Assembly (NCBI GenBank): GCA_964058805.1
Contig: CAXKVV010002171.1
Location: 186,001-250,000 of the forward strand
Direction of reading: 5' to 3'
Length of the DNA: 64,000 nt
Source of the DNA: Schoenoplectus triqueter
Lineage: Eukaryota; Streptophyta; Magnoliopsida; Poales; Cyperaceae
Shown: positions 36,809 to 49,100 of the stretch, one piece after another
How positions within the stretch are numbered: the stretch's first letter is position 1
Layout: every line of letters begins with the position of its first letter
The notes under the pieces: model-generated
What the model saw: the letters and a program-made list of their open reading frames with translations, nothing else
Told to the model about the DNA's origin: nothing
The model's database searches: none
Position numbers and translations under genes: made by a program

Positions 36809-39253
36809 ACTAAGAAAACGAGACCCGACGCACTCGGTACCTTCGAAATCGAGACCGGGCACGCAAAACATGAAAACGGGACCCGACGCCCTCGGTACCG
36901 CCGAAAACGAGTCCGGGCGCGCAAAACATGAAAATGGGACCCGTCGCCCTCTGTACCTCCGAAACCGAGTCCGGGCGCGCAAAACATGAAGACGGGACCC
37001 GACGCTCTCGGTACCGCCGAAACCGAGTCCGAGCGCGCAAGACATGAAAACGGGTCCCGACGCCCTCGGTACCGCCGAAACCGAGTCCGGGCGCGCAAAA
37101 CATGAAGACGAGACCCGACGCCCTCGGCGCGCCGAAAACGAGTCCGCGAGCGCAAAACATGAAAACGGGTCTCGACGCCATCGGTACCGCCGAAAACGTG
37201 TCCGGGGGCACAAGACATGAAAACGGGACCCGACTTCCTCGGAACCGCCGAAAACAAGTCCGGGAGCGCAAAACATGAAAACGGGACCCGACGCCCTCGG
37301 TACAGCCGAAAACATGTCCGGGAGCGCAAAACATGAAAACGGGACCCGACGCCCTCGGTACCGCCGAAAACAAGTCCGGGAGCGCAAAACATGAAAACGG
37401 GACCCGACGCCCTCGGTACCGCCGAAAATGATTCCGGGAGCGCAAAACATGAAAACGGGACCCGACGCTCTCGGTACCGCCGAAACCGAGTCCGGGCGCG
37501 CAAAACATGAAAACGGGTCCCGACGCCCTCGGTACCGCCGAAACCGAGTCCGGGCGCGCAAAACATGAAGAAAAACATGAAAACGGGTCCCGACGCCCTC
37601 GGTACCGCCGAAAACGATTCCGGGGGCACAAGACATGAAAACGGGACCCGACTTCCTCGGTACCGCCGAAAACAAGTCCGGGAGCGCAAAACATGAAATT
37701 GGGTACCAACTCCCTCGGTACCGCCGAAAATGAGTCCTGGAGCGCAAAACATGAAAACGGGACCCGACGCCCTCGGTACTGCCGAAACCGAGTCCGAGAG
37801 CGCAAAACATGAAAACGGGTAACGACGCTATCGGTACCGCCGAAAACGAGTCCGGGAGCGCACAACATGAAAACGGGACCCGACGCCCACGGTACCGCCG
37901 AAAACGAGTCCGGGAGCGCAAAACATGAAAACAGGACCCGACGCCCTCGGTACGGCCGAAACCGAGTGCGGGAGCGAAAAACATGAAAACGGGACCCGAC
38001 GCCCTCGGTACTGCCGAAAACGAGTCCGAGAGCGCAAAACATGAAAACGGGTCCCGACGCCATCGGTACCGCCGAAAACGAGTCCGGGAGCGCAAAACAT
38101 GAAAACGGACCCTACGCCCTCAGTACCGCCGAAACCGAGTCCGGGCGCGCAAAACATGAAAACGGGACACGACTCCCTCGGTACCGCCGAAACCGAGTTC
38201 GGGCGCGCAAAACATGACAACGGGACCTGACGCCCTCGGTACCTCCGAAATCGAGTATGAGAGCGCACAACATGAAAACGGGTCCCGACGCCATCGGTAC
38301 CGCCGAAAACGAGTTAGGGAGCGCAAAACATGAAAACGGGACCCGACACCCTCGGTACCACCCAAAACGAGTCCGGGAGCGCAAAACATGAAAACGGGAC
38401 CCGACGCTCTCGGTACCGCCGAAACCGAGTCCGGGCGCGCAAAACATGAAAACGGGACCCGACACCCTCGGTACCGCCGAAAACGATTCCGGGAGCGCAA
38501 AACATGAAAACGGGACCCGACGCCCTCGGTACCGCCGAAACCCAGTCCGAGAGCACAAAACATGAAAACGGGACCCGACGCCCTCGGCGCCGCCGAAACC
38601 GAGTCCGGGAGCGCAAACCAAGAAATCGGGACCCGAAGCCATCGGTACCGCCGAAAACGTGTCAGGGAGCACAAAACATGAAAACGGGACCGGACGCCCT
38701 CGGTACCGCCGAAACCGAGTCCGGGAGCGCAAAACATGAAAACGGGTCCCGACGCCCTCGGTACCGCCGAAAATGAGTCCGGGCGCGCAAAACATGAAAA
38801 CGGGACACGACGCCCACGGTACCGCCGAAACCGAGTTCGGGCGCGCAAAACATGACAACGGGACCTGACGCCCTCGGTACCTCCGAAATCGAGTATGAGA
38901 GCGCACAACATGAAAACGGGTCCCGACGCCATCGGTACCGCCGAAAACGAGTCAGGGAGCGCAAAACATGAAAACGGGACCCGACGCCCTCGGTACCGCC
39001 CAAAACGAGTCCGGGAGCGCAAAACATGAAAACGGGACCCGACGTTCTCGGTACCGCCGAAACCGAGTCCGGTTGCGCAAAACATGAAAACGGGACAAGA
39101 CTCCTCGGTACCACCGAAACCGGGTCCGGGCGCGCCAAACATGAAAATGGGTCCCGACGCCCTCGGTACCGGCGAAACCGAGTCCGGGCGCGCAAAACGT
39201 GAAAATGGGACCCGACGCCCTCGGTACCGCCGAAAACGAGTTCGAGCGCCCAA
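36809..39253. repeat. ACTAAG-family higher-order unit, 2,445 bp (recurs at 44,580-47,024)
   Basis: This has the same order as the previous unit, with the 12-bp insertion at 37,567-37,578. It has the full-length GAGAGCACAAAACATG monomer at about 38,550 where the previous unit has the 14-bp deletion. Both units carry GACGTTCTCGG with GGTTGCGC, a variant pair not seen in the 24.8-32.7 kb units. Confidence 0.87.
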
Positions 39254-39660
39254 ACTAAGAAAACGAGACCCGACGCACTCGGTACCTTCGAAATCGAGAC
39301 CGAGCACGCAAAACATGAAAACGGGACACGACGCCCTCGGTACCGCCGAAAACGAGTCCGGGCGCGCAAAACATGCAAATGGGACCCGTCGCCCTCTGTA
39401 CCTCCGAAACCGAGTCCGGACGCGCAAAACATGAAGACGGGACCCGACGCTCTCGGTACCGCCGAAACCGAGTCCGAGCGCGCAAAACATGAAAACGGGT
39501 CCCGACGCCCTCGGTACCGCCGAAACCGAGTCCGGGCGCGCAAAACATGAAGACGAGACCCGACGCCCTCGGCGCGCCGAAATCGAGTCCGCGAGCGCAA
39601 AACATGAAAACGGGTCTCAACGCCATCGGTACCGCCGAAAACGTGTCCGGGGGCACAAGA

Positions 39661-42600
39661 CATGAAAACGGGACCCGACGCTCTCGGTACCGCCGAAACC
39701 GAGTCCGGGCGCGCAAAACATGAAAACGGGACCCGACGCCCTCGGTACCGCCGAAAACGATTCCGGGAGCGCAAAACATGAAAACGGGACCCGACGCCGT
39801 CGGTACCGCCGAAACCCAGTCCGAGAGCACAAAACATGAAAACGGGACCCGACGCCCTCGGCGCCGCCGAAACCGAGTCCGGGAGCGCAAAACAAGAAAT
39901 CGGGACCCGACGCCATCGGTACAGTCGAAAATGAGTCGGGGAGCGCAAAACATGAAAACGGGACCGGACGCCCTCGGTACCGCCGAAACCGAGTCCGGGG
40001 GCGCAAAACATGAAAACGGGTCCCGACGCCCTCGGTACCGCCGAAAAAGAGTCCGGGCGCGCAAAACATGAAAACGGGACACGACGCCCACGGTACCGCC
40101 GAAACCGAGTTCGGGCGCGCAAAACATGACAACGGGACCTGACGCCCTCGGTACCTCCGAAATCGAGTATGAGAGCGCACAACATGAAAACGGGTCCCGA
40201 CGCCATCGGTACCGCCGAAAACGAGTCAGGGAGCGCAAAACATGAAAACGGGACCCGACGCCCTCGGTACCGCCCAAAACGAGTCCGGGAGCGCAAAACA
40301 TGAAAACGGGACCCGACGCTCTCGGTACCGCCGAAACTGAGTCCGGGCGCGCAAAACATGAAAACGGGACATGACTCCTCGGTACCACCGAAACCGGGTC
40401 CGGGCGCGCAAAACATGAAAATGGGTCCCGACGCCCTCGGTACCGGCGAAACCGAGTCCGGGCGCGCAAAACGTGAAAATGGAACCCGACGCCCTCGGTT
40501 CCGCCGAAAACGAGTTCGAGCGCCCAAACTAAGAAAACGAGACCCGACGCACTCGGTACCTTCGAAATCGAGACCGGGCACGCAAAACTTGAAAACGGGA
40601 CACGACGCCCTCGGTACCGCCGAAAACGAGTCCGGGCGCGCAAAACATGAAAATGGGACCCGTCGCCCTCTGTACCTCCGAAACCGAGTCCGGGCGCGCA
40701 AAACATGAAGACGGGACCCGACGCTCTCGGTACCGCCGAAACCGAGTCCGAGCGCGCAAAACATGAAAACGGGTCCCGACGCCCTCGGTACCACCGAAAA
40801 CGAGTCCGGGAGCGCAAAACATGAAAACAGGACCCGACGCCCTCGGTACGGCCGAAACCGAGTGCGGGAGCGAAAAACATGAAAACGGGACCCGACGCCC
40901 TCGGTACGGCCGAAAACGAGTCCGAGAGCGCAAAACATGAAAACGGGTCCCGCCGCCATCGGTACCGCCGAAAACGAGTCCGGGAGCGCAAAACATGAAA
41001 ACGGACCCTACGCCCTCAGTACCGTCGAAACCGAGTCCGGGCGCGCAAAACATGAAAACGGGACACGACTCCCTCGGTACCGCCGAAACCGAGTTCGGGC
41101 GCGCAAAACATGACAACGGGACCTGACGCCCTCGGTACCTCCGAAATCGAGTATGAGAGCGCACAACATGAAAACGGGTCCCGACGCCATCGGTACCGCC
41201 GAAAACGAGTCAGGGAGCGCAAAACATGAAACGGGACCCGACGCCCTCGGTACCACCCAAAACGAGTCCGGGAGCGCAAAACATGAAAACGGGACCCGAC
41301 GCTCTCGGTACCGCCGAAACCGAGTCCGGGCGCGCAAAACATGAAAACGGGACCCGACGCCCTCGGTACCGCCGAAAACGATTCCGGGAGCGCAAAACAT
41401 GAAAACGGGACCCGACGCCGTCGGTACCGCCGAAACCCAGTCCGAGAGCACAAAACATGAAAACGGGACCCGACGCCCTCGGCGCCGCCGAAACCGAGTC
41501 CGGGAGCGCAAAACAAGAAATCGGGACCCGACGCCATCGGTACCGTCGAAAATGAGTCGGGGAGCGCAAAACATGAAAACGGGACCGGACGCCCTCGGTA
41601 CCGCCGAAACCGAGTCCGGGGGCGCAAAACATGAAAACGGGTCCCGACGCCCTCGGTACCGCCGAAAAAGAGTCCGGGCGCGCAAAACATGAAAACGGGA
41701 CACGACGCCCACGGTACCGCCGAAACCGAGTTCGGGCGCGCAAAACATGACAACGGGACCTGACGCCCTCGGTACCTCCGAAATCGAGTATGAGAGCGCA
41801 CAACATGAAAACGGGTCCCGACGCCATCGGTACCGCCGAAAACGAGTCAGGGAGCGCAAAACATGAAAACGGGACCCGACGCCCTCGGTACCGCCCAAAA
41901 CGAGTCCGGGAGCGCAAAACATGAAAACGGGACCCGACGCTCTCGGTACCGCCGAAACCGAGTCCGGGCGCGCAAAACATGAAAACGGGACATGACTCCT
42001 CGGTACCACCGAAACCGGGTCCGGGCGCGCAAAACATGAAAATGGGTCCCGACGCCCTCGGTACCGGCGAAACCGAGTCCGGGCGCGCAAAACGTGAAAA
42101 TGGGACCCGACGCCCTCGGTACCGCCGAAAACGAGTTCGAGCGCCCAAACTAAGAAAACGAGACCCGACGCACTCGGTACCTTCGAAATCGAGACCGGGC
42201 ACGCAAAACATGAAAACGGGACACGACGCCCTCGGTACCGCCGAAAACGAGTCCGGGCGCGCAAAACATGAAAATGGGACCCGTCGCCCTCTGTACCTCC
42301 GAAACCGAGTCCGGGCGCGCAAAACATGAAGACGGGACCCGACGCTCTTGGTACCTCTGAAACCGAGTCCGAGCGCGCAAAACATGAAAACGGGTCCCGA
42401 CGCCCTCGGTACCGCCGAAACCGAGTCCGGGCGCGCAAAACATGAAGACGAGACCCGACGCCCTCGGCGCGCCGAAAACGAGTCCGCGAGCGCAAAACAT
42501 GAAAACGGGTCTCGACGCCATCGGTACCGCCGAAAACGTGTCCGGGGGCACAAGACATGAAAACGGGACCCGACTTCCTCGGAACCGCCGAAAACAAGTC

Positions 42601-45600
42601 CGGGAGCGCAAAACATGAAAACGGGACCCGACGCCCTCGGTACCGCCGAAAACATGTCCGGGAGCGCAAAACATGAAAACGGGACCCGACGCCCTCGGTA
42701 CCGCCGAAAACAAGTCCGGGAGCGCAAAACATGAAAACGGGACCCGACGCCCTCGGTACCGCCGAAAACGATTCCGGGAGCGCAAAACATGAAAACGGGA
42801 CCCGACGCTCTCGGTACCGCCGAAACCGAGTCCGGGCGCGCAAAACATGAAAACGGGTCCCGACGCCCTCGGTACCGCCGAAACCGAGTCCGGGCGCGCA
42901 AAACATGAAGAAAAACATGAAAACGGGTCCCGACGCCCTCGGTACCGCCGAAAACGATTCCGGGGGCACAAGACATGAAAACGGGACCCGACTTCCTCGG
43001 TACCGCCGAAAACAAGTCCGGGAGCGCAAAACATGAAATTGGGTACCGACTCCCTCGGTACCGCCGAAAATGAGTCCTGGAGCGCAAAACATGAAAACGG
43101 GACCCGACGCCCTCGGTACTGCCGAAACCGAGTCCGAGAGCGCAAAACATGAAAACGGGTAACGACGCCATCGGTACCGCCGAAAACGAGTCCGGGAGCG
43201 CACAACATCAAAACGGGACCCGACGCCCACGGTACCGCCGAAAACGAGTCCGGGAGCGCAAAACATGAAAACAGGACCCGACGCCCTCGGTACGGCCGAA
43301 ACCGAGTGCGGGAGCGAAAAACATGAAAACGGGACCCGACGCCCTCGGTACGGCCGAAAACGAGTCCGAGAGCGCAAAACATGAAAACGGGTCCCGACGC
43401 CATCGGTACCGCCGAAAACGAGTCCGGGAGCGCAAAACATGAAAACGGACCCTACGCCCTCAGTACCGCCGAAACCGAGTCCGGGCGCGCAAAACATGAA
43501 AACGGGACACGACTCCCTCGGTACCGCCGAAACCGAGTTCGGGCGCGCAAAACATGACAACGGGACCTGACGCCCTCGGTACCTCCGAAATCGAGTATGA
43601 GAGCGCACAACATGAAAACGGGTCCCGACGCCATCGGTACCGCCGAAAACGAGTCAGGGAGCGCAAAACATGAAAACGGGACCCGACACCCTCGGTACCA
43701 CCCAAAACGAGTCCGGGAGCGCAAAACATGAAAACGGGACCCGACGCTCTCGGTACCGCCGAAACCGAGTCCGGGCGCGCAAAACATGAAAACGGGACCC
43801 GACGCCCTCGGTAACGCCGAAAACGATTCCGGGAGCGCAAAACATGAAAACGGGACCCGACGCCCTCGGTACCGCCGAAACCCAGTCCGAGAGCACAGAC
43901 CCGACGCCCTCGGCGCCGCCGAAACCGAGTCCGGGAGCGCAAAACAAGAAATCGGGACCCGAAGCCATCGGTACCGCCGAAAACGTGTCAGGGAGCACAA
44001 AACATGAAAACGGGACCGGACGCCCTCGGTACCGCTGAAACAGAGTCCGGGAGCGCAAAACATGAAAACGGGTCCCGACGCCCTCGGTACCGCCGAAAAT
44101 GAGTCCGGGCGCGCAAAACATGAAAACGGGACACGACGCCCACGGTACCGCCGAAACCGAGTTCGGGCGCGCAAAACATGACAACGGGACCTGACGCCCT
44201 CGGTACCTCCGAAATCGAGTATGAGAGCGCACAACATGAAAACGGGTCCCGACGCCATCGGTACCGCCGAAAACGAGTCAGGGAGCGCAAAACATGAAAA
44301 CGGGACCCGACGCCCTCGGTACCGCCCAAAACGAGTCCGGGAGCGCAAAACATGAAAACGGGACCCGACGTTCTCGGTACCGCCGAAACCCAGTCCGGTT
44401 GCGCAAAACATGAAAACGGGACATGACTCCTCGGTACCACCGAAACCGGGTCCGGGCGCGCCAAACATGAAAATGGGTCCCGACGCCCTCGGTACCGGCG
44501 AAACCGAGTCCGGGCGCGCAAAACGTGAAAATGGGACCCGACGCCCTCGGTACCGCCGAAAACGAGATCGAGCGCCCAAACTAAGAAAACGAGACCCGAC
44601 GCACTCGGTACCTTCGAAATCGAGACCGGGCACGCAAAACATGAAAACGGGACCCGACGCCCTCGGTACCGCCGAAAACGAGTCCGGGCGCGCAAAACAT
44701 GAAAATGGGACCCGTCGCCCTCTGTACCTCCGAAACCGAGTCCGGGCGCGCAAAACATGAAGACGGGACCCGACGCTCTCGGTACCGCCGAAACCGAGTC
44801 CGAGCGCACAAAACATGAAAACGGGTCCCGACGCCCTCGGTACCGCCGAAACCGAGTCCGGGCGCGCAAAACATGAAGACGAGACCCGACGCCCTCGGCG
44901 CGCCGAAAACGAGTCCGCGAGCGCAAAACATGAAAACGGGTCTCGACGCCATCGGTACCGCCGAAAACGTGTCCGGGGGCACAAGACATGAAAACGGGAC
45001 CCGACTTCCTCGGAACCGCCGAAAACAAGTCCGGGAGCGCAAAACATGAAAACGGGACCCGACGCCCTCGGTACAGCCGAAAACATGTCCGGGAGCGCAA
45101 AACATGAAAACGGGACCCGACGCCCTCGGTACCGCCGAAAACAAGTCCGGGAGCGCAAAACATGAAAACGGGACCCGACGCCCTCGGTACCGCCGAAAAT
45201 GATTCCGGGAGCGCAAAACATGAAAACGGGACCCGACGCTCTCGGTACCGCCGAAACCGAGTCCGGGCGCGCAAAACATGAAAACGGGTCCCGACGCCCT
45301 CGGTACCGCCGAAACCGAGTCCGGGCGCGCAAAACATGAAGAAAAACATGAAAACGGGTCCCGACGCCCTCGGTACCGCCGAAAACGATTCCGGGGGCAC
45401 AAGACATGAAAACGGGACCCGACTTCCTCGGTACCGCCGAAAACAAGTCCGGGAGCGCAAAACATGAAATTGGGTACCAACTCCCTCGGTACCGCCGAAA
45501 ATGAGTCCTGGAGCGCAAAACTTGAAAACGGGACCCGACGCCCTCGGTACTGCCGAAACCGAGTCCGAGAGCGCAAAACATGAAAACGGGTAACGACGCT

Positions 45601-47431
45601 ATCGGTACCGCCGAAAACGAGTCCGGGAGCGCACAACATGAAAACGGGACCCGACGCCCACGGTACCGCCGAAAACGAGTCCGGGAGCGCAAAACATGAA
45701 AACAGGACCCGACGCCCTCGGTACGGCCGAAACCGAGTGCGGGAGCGAAAAACATGAAAACGGGACCCGACGCCCTCGGTACGGCCGAAAACGAGTCCGA
45801 GAGCGCAAAACATGAAAACGGGTCCCGACGCCATCGGTACCGCCGAAAACGAGTCCGGGAGCGCAAAACATGAAAACGGACCCTACGCCCTCAGTACCGC
45901 CGAAACCGAGTCCGGGCGCGCAAAACATGAAAACGGGACACGACTCCCTCGGTACCGCCGAAACCGAGTTCGGGCGCGCAAAACATGACAACGGGACCTG
46001 ACGCCCTCGGTACCTCCGAAATCGAGTATGAGAGCGCACAACATGAAAACGGGTCCCGACGCCATCGGTACCGCCGAAAACGAGTTAGGGAGCGCAAAAC
46101 ATGAAAACGGGACCCGACACCCTCGGTACCACCCAAAACGAGTCCGGGAGCGCAAAACATGAAAACGGGACCCGACGCTCTCGGTACCGCCGAAACCGAG
46201 TCCGGGCGCGCAAAACATGAAAACGGGACCCGACACCCTCGGTACCGCCGAAAACGATTCCGGGAGCGCAAAACATGAAAACGGGACCCGACGCCCTCGG
46301 TACCGCCGAAACCCAGTCCGAGAGCACAAAACATGAAAACGGGACCCGACGCCCTCGGCGCCGCCGAAACCGAGTCCGGGAGCGCAAACCAAGAAATCGG
46401 GACCCGAAGCCATCGGTACCGCCGAAAACGTGTCAGGGAGCACAAAACATGAAAACGGGACCGGACGCCCTCGGTACCGCCGAAACCGAGTCCGGGAGCG
46501 CAAAACATGAAAACGGGTCCCGACGCCCTCGGTACCGCCGAAAATGAGTCCGGGCGCGCAAAACATGAAAACGGGACACGACGCCCACGGTACCGCCGAA
46601 ACCGAGTTCGGGCGCGCAAAACATGACAACGGGACCTGACGCCCTCGGTACCTCCGAAATCGAGTATGAGAGCGCACAACATGAAAACGGGTCCCGACGC
46701 CATCGGTACCGCCGAAAACGAGTCAGGGAGCGCAAAACATGAAAACGGGACCCGACGCCCTCGGTACCGCCCAAAACGAGTCCGGGAGCGCAAAACATGA
46801 AAACGGGACCCGACGTTCTCGGTACCGCCGAAACCGAGTCCGGTTGCGCAAAACATGAAAACGGGACAAGACTCCTCGGTACCACCGAAACCGGGTCCGG
46901 GCGCGCCAAACATGAAAATGGGTCCCGACGCCCTTGGTACCGGCGAAACCGAGTCCGGGCGCGCAAAACGTGAAAATGGGACCCGACGCCCTCGGTACCG
47001 CCGAAAACGAGTTCGAGCGCCCAAACTAAGAAAACGAGACCCGACGCACTCGGTACCTTCGAAATCGAGACCGAGCACGCAAAACATGAAAACGGGACAC
47101 GACGCCCTCGGTACCGCGGAAAAGGAGTCCGGGCGCGCAAAACATGAAAATGGGACCCGTCGCCCTCTGTACCTCCGAAACCGAGTCCGGACGCGCAAAA
47201 CATGAAGACGGGACCCGACGCTCTCGGTACCGCCGAAACCGAGTCCGAGCGCGCAAAACATGAAAACGGGTCCCGACGCCCTCGGTACCGCCGAAACCGA
47301 GTCCGGGCGCGCAAAACATGAAGACGAGACCCGACGCCCTCGGCGCGCCGAAATCGAGTCCGCGAGCGCAAAACATGAAAACGGGTCTCAACGCCATCGG
47401 TACCGCCGAAAACGTGTCCGGGGGCACAAGA
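39661..47431. repeat. 7,771-bp tandem duplication, copy 2
   Basis: This follows copy 1 directly. The join is in a monomer whose left part is GGGGGCACAAGACATG and whose right part is GACGCTCTCGG; in the parent arrangement, at 47,431, the same left part continues into GACTTCCTCGG. That is the signature of a crossover between similar monomers. Private variants here include GGTCTCAACGCC, found at the end of both copies (39,616 and 47,387). Confidence 0.95.
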
Positions 47432-49100
47432 CATGAAAACGGGACCCGACTTCCTCGGAACCGCCGAAAACAAGTCCGGGAGCGCAAAACATGAAAACGG
47501 GACCCGACGCCCTCGGTACCGCCGAAAACATGTCCGGGAGCGCAAAACATGAAAACGGGACCCGACGCCCTCGGTACCGCCGAAAACAAGTCCGGGAGCG
47601 CAAAACATGAAAACGGGACCCGACGCCCTCGGTACCGCCGAAAACGATTCCGGGAGCGCAAAACATGAAAACGGGACCCGACGCTCTCGGTACCGCCGAA
47701 ACCGAGTCCGGGCGCGCAAAACATGAAAACGGGTCCCGACGCCCTCGGTACCGCCGAAACCGAGTCCGGGCGCGCAAAACATGAAGAAAAACATGAAAAC
47801 GGGTCCCGACGCCCTCGGTACCGTCGAAAACGATTCCGGGGGCACAAGACATGAAAACGGGACCCGACTTCCTCGGTACCGCCGAAAACAAGTCCGGGAG
47901 CGCAAAACATGAAAACGGGACCCGACGCCATCGGTACCGCCGAAAACGAGTCCGGGAGCGCACAACATCAAAACGGGACCCGACGCCCACGGTACCGCCG
48001 AAAACGAGTCCGGGAGCGCAAAACATGAAAACAGGACCCGACGCCCTCGGTACGGCCGAAATCGAGTGCGGGAGCGAAAAACATGAAAACGGGACCCGAC
48101 GCCCTCGGTACGGCCGAAAACGAGTCCGAGAGCGCAAAACATGAAAACGGGTCCCGACGCCATCGGTACCGCCGAAAACGAGTCCGGGAGCGCAAAACAT
48201 GAAAACGGACCCTACGCCCTCAGTACCGCCGAAACCGAGTCCGGGCGCGCAAAACATGAAAACGGGACACGACTCCCTCGGTACCGCCGAAACCGAGTTC
48301 GGGCGAGCAAAACATGACAACGGGACCTGACGCCCTCGGTACCTCCGAAATCGAGTATGAGAGCGCACAACATGAAAACGGGTCCCGACGCCATCGGTAC
48401 CGCCGAAAACGAGTCAGGGAGCGCAAAATATGAAAACGGGACCCGACGCCCTCGGTACCACCCAAAACGAGTCCGGGAGCGCAAAACATGAAAACGGGAC
48501 CCGACGTTCTCGGTACCGCCGAAACCTAGTCCGGTTGCGCAAAACATGAAAACGGGACATGACTCCCTCGGTACCACCGAAACCGGGTCCGGGCGCGCAA
48601 AACATGAAAATGGGTCCCGACGCCCTCGGTACCGGCGAAACCGAGTCCGGACGCGCAAAACATGAAAACGAGACCCGACGTCCTCGGTACGGCCGAAACC
48701 GAGTCCGGGAGCGCAAAACATGAAAACGGGACCCGACGCCCTCGGTACCGCCGAAAACGATTCCGGGAGCGCAAAACATGAAAACGGGACCCGACGCCGT
48801 CGGTACCGCCGAAACCCAGTCCGAGAGCGCAAAACATGAAAACGCGACCCGACGCCCTCGGCGCCGCCGAAACCGAGTCCGGGAGCGCAAAACAAGAAAT
48901 CGGGACCCGACGCCATCGGTACCGTCGAAAATGAGTCCGGGAGCGCAAAACATGAAAACAGGACCGGACGCCCTCGGTACCGCCGAAACCGAGTCCGGGA
49001 GCGCAAAACATGAAAACGGGTCCCGACGCCCTCGGTACCGCCGAAAAAGAGTCCGGGCGCGCAAAACATGAAAACGGGACACGACTCCCTCGGTACCGCC
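47432..49100. repeat. ACTAAG-family remnant and transition segment
   Basis: This continues the ACTAAG-family order after the 7,771-bp copy (12-bp insertion at 47,783-47,794, GCACAACATC at about 47,959), then passes into CCCACGGTACC, GGACCCTACG and GAGTATGAGAGC monomers. The segment 47,968-48,700 matches 54,836-55,570 at offset 6,868. No markers lie between 47,025 and 49,298. Confidence 0.8.

Larger units (their letters stand above)
31890..39660. repeat. 7,771-bp tandem duplication, copy 1
   Basis: This is 134 monomers minus one base. Every landmark I checked recurs exactly 7,771 bp later: markers at 32,757, 34,378, 36,809 and 39,254, the 12-bp insertions at 35,136 and 37,567, and the 14-bp deletion at about 36,126. 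Differences are few, for example GAAACCGTGTCC at about 32,570 against GAAACTGAGTCC, and GCACAACATG at 35,430 against GCACAACATC. Translating both copies in one frame gave only a few changed residues per 2.4 kb, suggesting identity well above 99%. This is probably the youngest large event in the window. Confidence 0.95.
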
